From positions 1-6,232 of the forward strand of contig USCP01000117.1 in the NCBI GenBank assembly GCA_900553245.1: 6,232 nt of DNA. The letters run 5' to 3'. This document shows, piece after piece, positions 5,386 to 6,232 of the stretch; positions within the stretch are counted from its first letter, which is position 1; every line of letters starts with the position of its first letter. The stretch is from an uncultured Peptococcaceae bacterium (GTDB lineage: Bacteria > Bacillota > Peptococcia > Peptococcales > Peptococcaceae). The position numbers and the translations under genes were made by a program. The notes under the pieces were generated by a model. That model searched no databases. It worked only from the letters and a program-made list of their open reading frames with translations, and was not told the origin of the DNA.

Positions 5386-6105
5386 ATGAAAATTGCAATT
5401 GTTGATGACATTGTAGAAGAGCGAAGCGTGTTGCGAGGGTATATTGCTTCGTATTTAGAGCAATGTCGTGTGAGAGTGGATTTTTACGAATATTGTAATG
5501 GTGAGACATTTCTTCTGGATGCACAGAAGGAAGGTTTTACAGTGGTTTTTTTGGATATTTATTTGGACGGTATTGATGGCATGGAGGCAGCGCGGATGCT
5601 TCGTCAGTTCGATGAGAATTGTATACTTGTATTTGTTACGACGTCACCGGATTATGCTTTGGATGGTTTTAAGGTTCGTGCGATGCACTATTTAGTTAAA
5701 CCCTTCTCTAGCGTTGAACTGGAAAGATTATTGACGGAAATATTGGAACGATTGCCGAATAATGATCAATATATTGAGATTAAATCAAGAGGAGAGGATA
5801 TTCGTTTGTATTACAGCGATATTGTTTATGCGGAGCATTTTTCTCATCGTATTTATATCTATACGACAGCACAGAAAGTATTTACAACACGACAGTCTTT
5901 TCGACAATTTGTGGTTCCGCTACAAGAGGATTCGCGTTTTTTTATATGTAGTCGCGGCGTTATTGTAAATTTAGAGCATGCCTGTGACTTTGAGGAGCGT
6001 TTTTTTATTATGGATGAAGGAAGTAAAGTGTTGGTCAATAGAGATTTGGCTAAAGAAGCTCACCAAACGTTGATGATATATTTATTACATCAAAGGAGGC
6101 GGTAG
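5386..6105 (+). CDS. LytTR-family two-component response regulator (239 aa)
   Basis: The ATG at 5386 has GAGGG 7 nt upstream. Residues 1-122 are a receiver domain, with the acidic pair D7-D8 (KIAIVDD), the phospho-acceptor D57 in VVFLDIYLDG, T85 in VFVTTSPDY and K105 in YLVKPF, so every residue needed for phosphotransfer is present. Residues about 128-233 form a LytTR DNA-binding domain, starting with YIEIKSRGEDIRLYYSDIVY and including FFICSRGVIVNLEHAC and VLVNRD. This is the AgrA/VirR/ComE architecture at the family's normal length. Such proteins are phosphorylated by a membrane GHKL histidine kinase and activate promoters with direct-repeat sites. The gene overlaps nothing and is followed after 2 nt by a probable kinase gene whose AGGAGG lies inside the end of this one, indicating an operon and likely coupled translation. 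The repeats upstream suggest autoregulation. The regulon is unknown; the divergent propeller gene is a candidate. Confidence 0.95.
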   Translation: MKIAIVDDIVEERSVLRGYIASYLEQCRVRVDFYEYCNGETFLLDAQKEGFTVVFLDIYLDGIDGMEAARMLRQFDENCILVFVTTSPDYALDGFKVRAMHYLVKPFSSVELERLLTEILERLPNNDQYIEIKSRGEDIRLYYSDIVYAEHFSHRIYIYTTAQKVFTTRQSFRQFVVPLQEDSRFFICSRGVIVNLEHACDFEERFFIMDEGSKVLVNRDLAKEAHQTLMIYLLHQRRR

Positions 6106-6107
6106 TA

Positions 6108-6232
6108 ATGATTGAGGTATTGCGTCCGATTTTACAACTTTTGGTTGTTATACCGGGTGCTATGTTAGCTATTGCTCCGGTGAAAGGATCTGTAAAATAT
6201 TCAATCAAACCTTTTGTTGTTACGCTAATGTC
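6108..6232 (+). CDS. N-terminus of a membrane protein, probably the cognate sensor histidine kinase (3' end outside window)
   Basis: The ATG at 6108 has AGGAGG (6094-6099) at 8 nt and starts 2 nt after the response regulator stop codon. Only 41 residues are visible. Residues about 5-24 (LRPILQLLVVIPGAMLAIAP) form a first membrane segment, followed by VKGSVKYSIKPFVVTLM, which begins a second hydrophobic stretch. A multi-pass N-terminus directly after a LytTR regulator is the standard arrangement of AgrC-like GHKL kinases. No kinase motif lies within the window, so the call comes from position and membrane character. Another membrane protein is possible. Confidence 0.7.
   Translation, partial: MIEVLRPILQLLVVIPGAMLAIAPVKGSVKYSIKPFVVTLM

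Overview
The window looks like chromosomal DNA of a low-to-moderate-GC bacterium of the Firmicutes (Bacillota) type. The signs are strong AGGAGG-type ribosome binding sites at 5-8 nt spacing, SigA-like TTGNNN/TATAAT promoters, a LytTR response regulator followed by what looks like a membrane histidine kinase, an FtsX-type ABC permease and an IS30-family element. I cannot name the genus from the sequence.

Layout. (1) 1-1240: the 3' part of an FtsX/MacB-like ABC permease gene that enters from the left, ending at a strong hairpin terminator. (2) 1281-1785: a single-gene unit for a 148-residue protein that resembles a bacterial PH-like domain, with its own promoter. (3) 1797-3037: an apparently intact IS30-family insertion sequence (one 353-aa DDE transposase, imperfect terminal inverted repeats) bracketed by a 14-bp direct repeat. 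It sits between the PH-like gene and a hairpin terminator at 3046-3088. (4) 3109-5154, minus strand: a large exported or membrane-anchored beta-propeller-like protein of unknown function, 681 aa, converging on the same terminator. (5) 5155-5385: a divergent control region with one promoter for each direction, a 12-bp perfect palindrome and a pair of near-identical 13-bp direct repeats 20 bp apart. (6) 5386-6232: a LytTR-family response regulator and, 2 nt after its stop codon, the start of a membrane protein that is most likely its sensor histidine kinase, cut by the window end.

How the parts may work together: the LytTR regulator and probable kinase form an AgrA/AgrC-like two-component operon. 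The direct repeats just upstream of its promoter have the arrangement expected of LytTR binding sites, suggesting autoregulation. The divergent propeller gene has a related inverted sequence over its -10 box and a palindrome touching its -35 box, so it is a reasonable candidate target. That link is inference. The permease and PH-like gene show no evident functional tie to the right half. I see no CRISPR array, tRNA, rRNA or recognised defence system.
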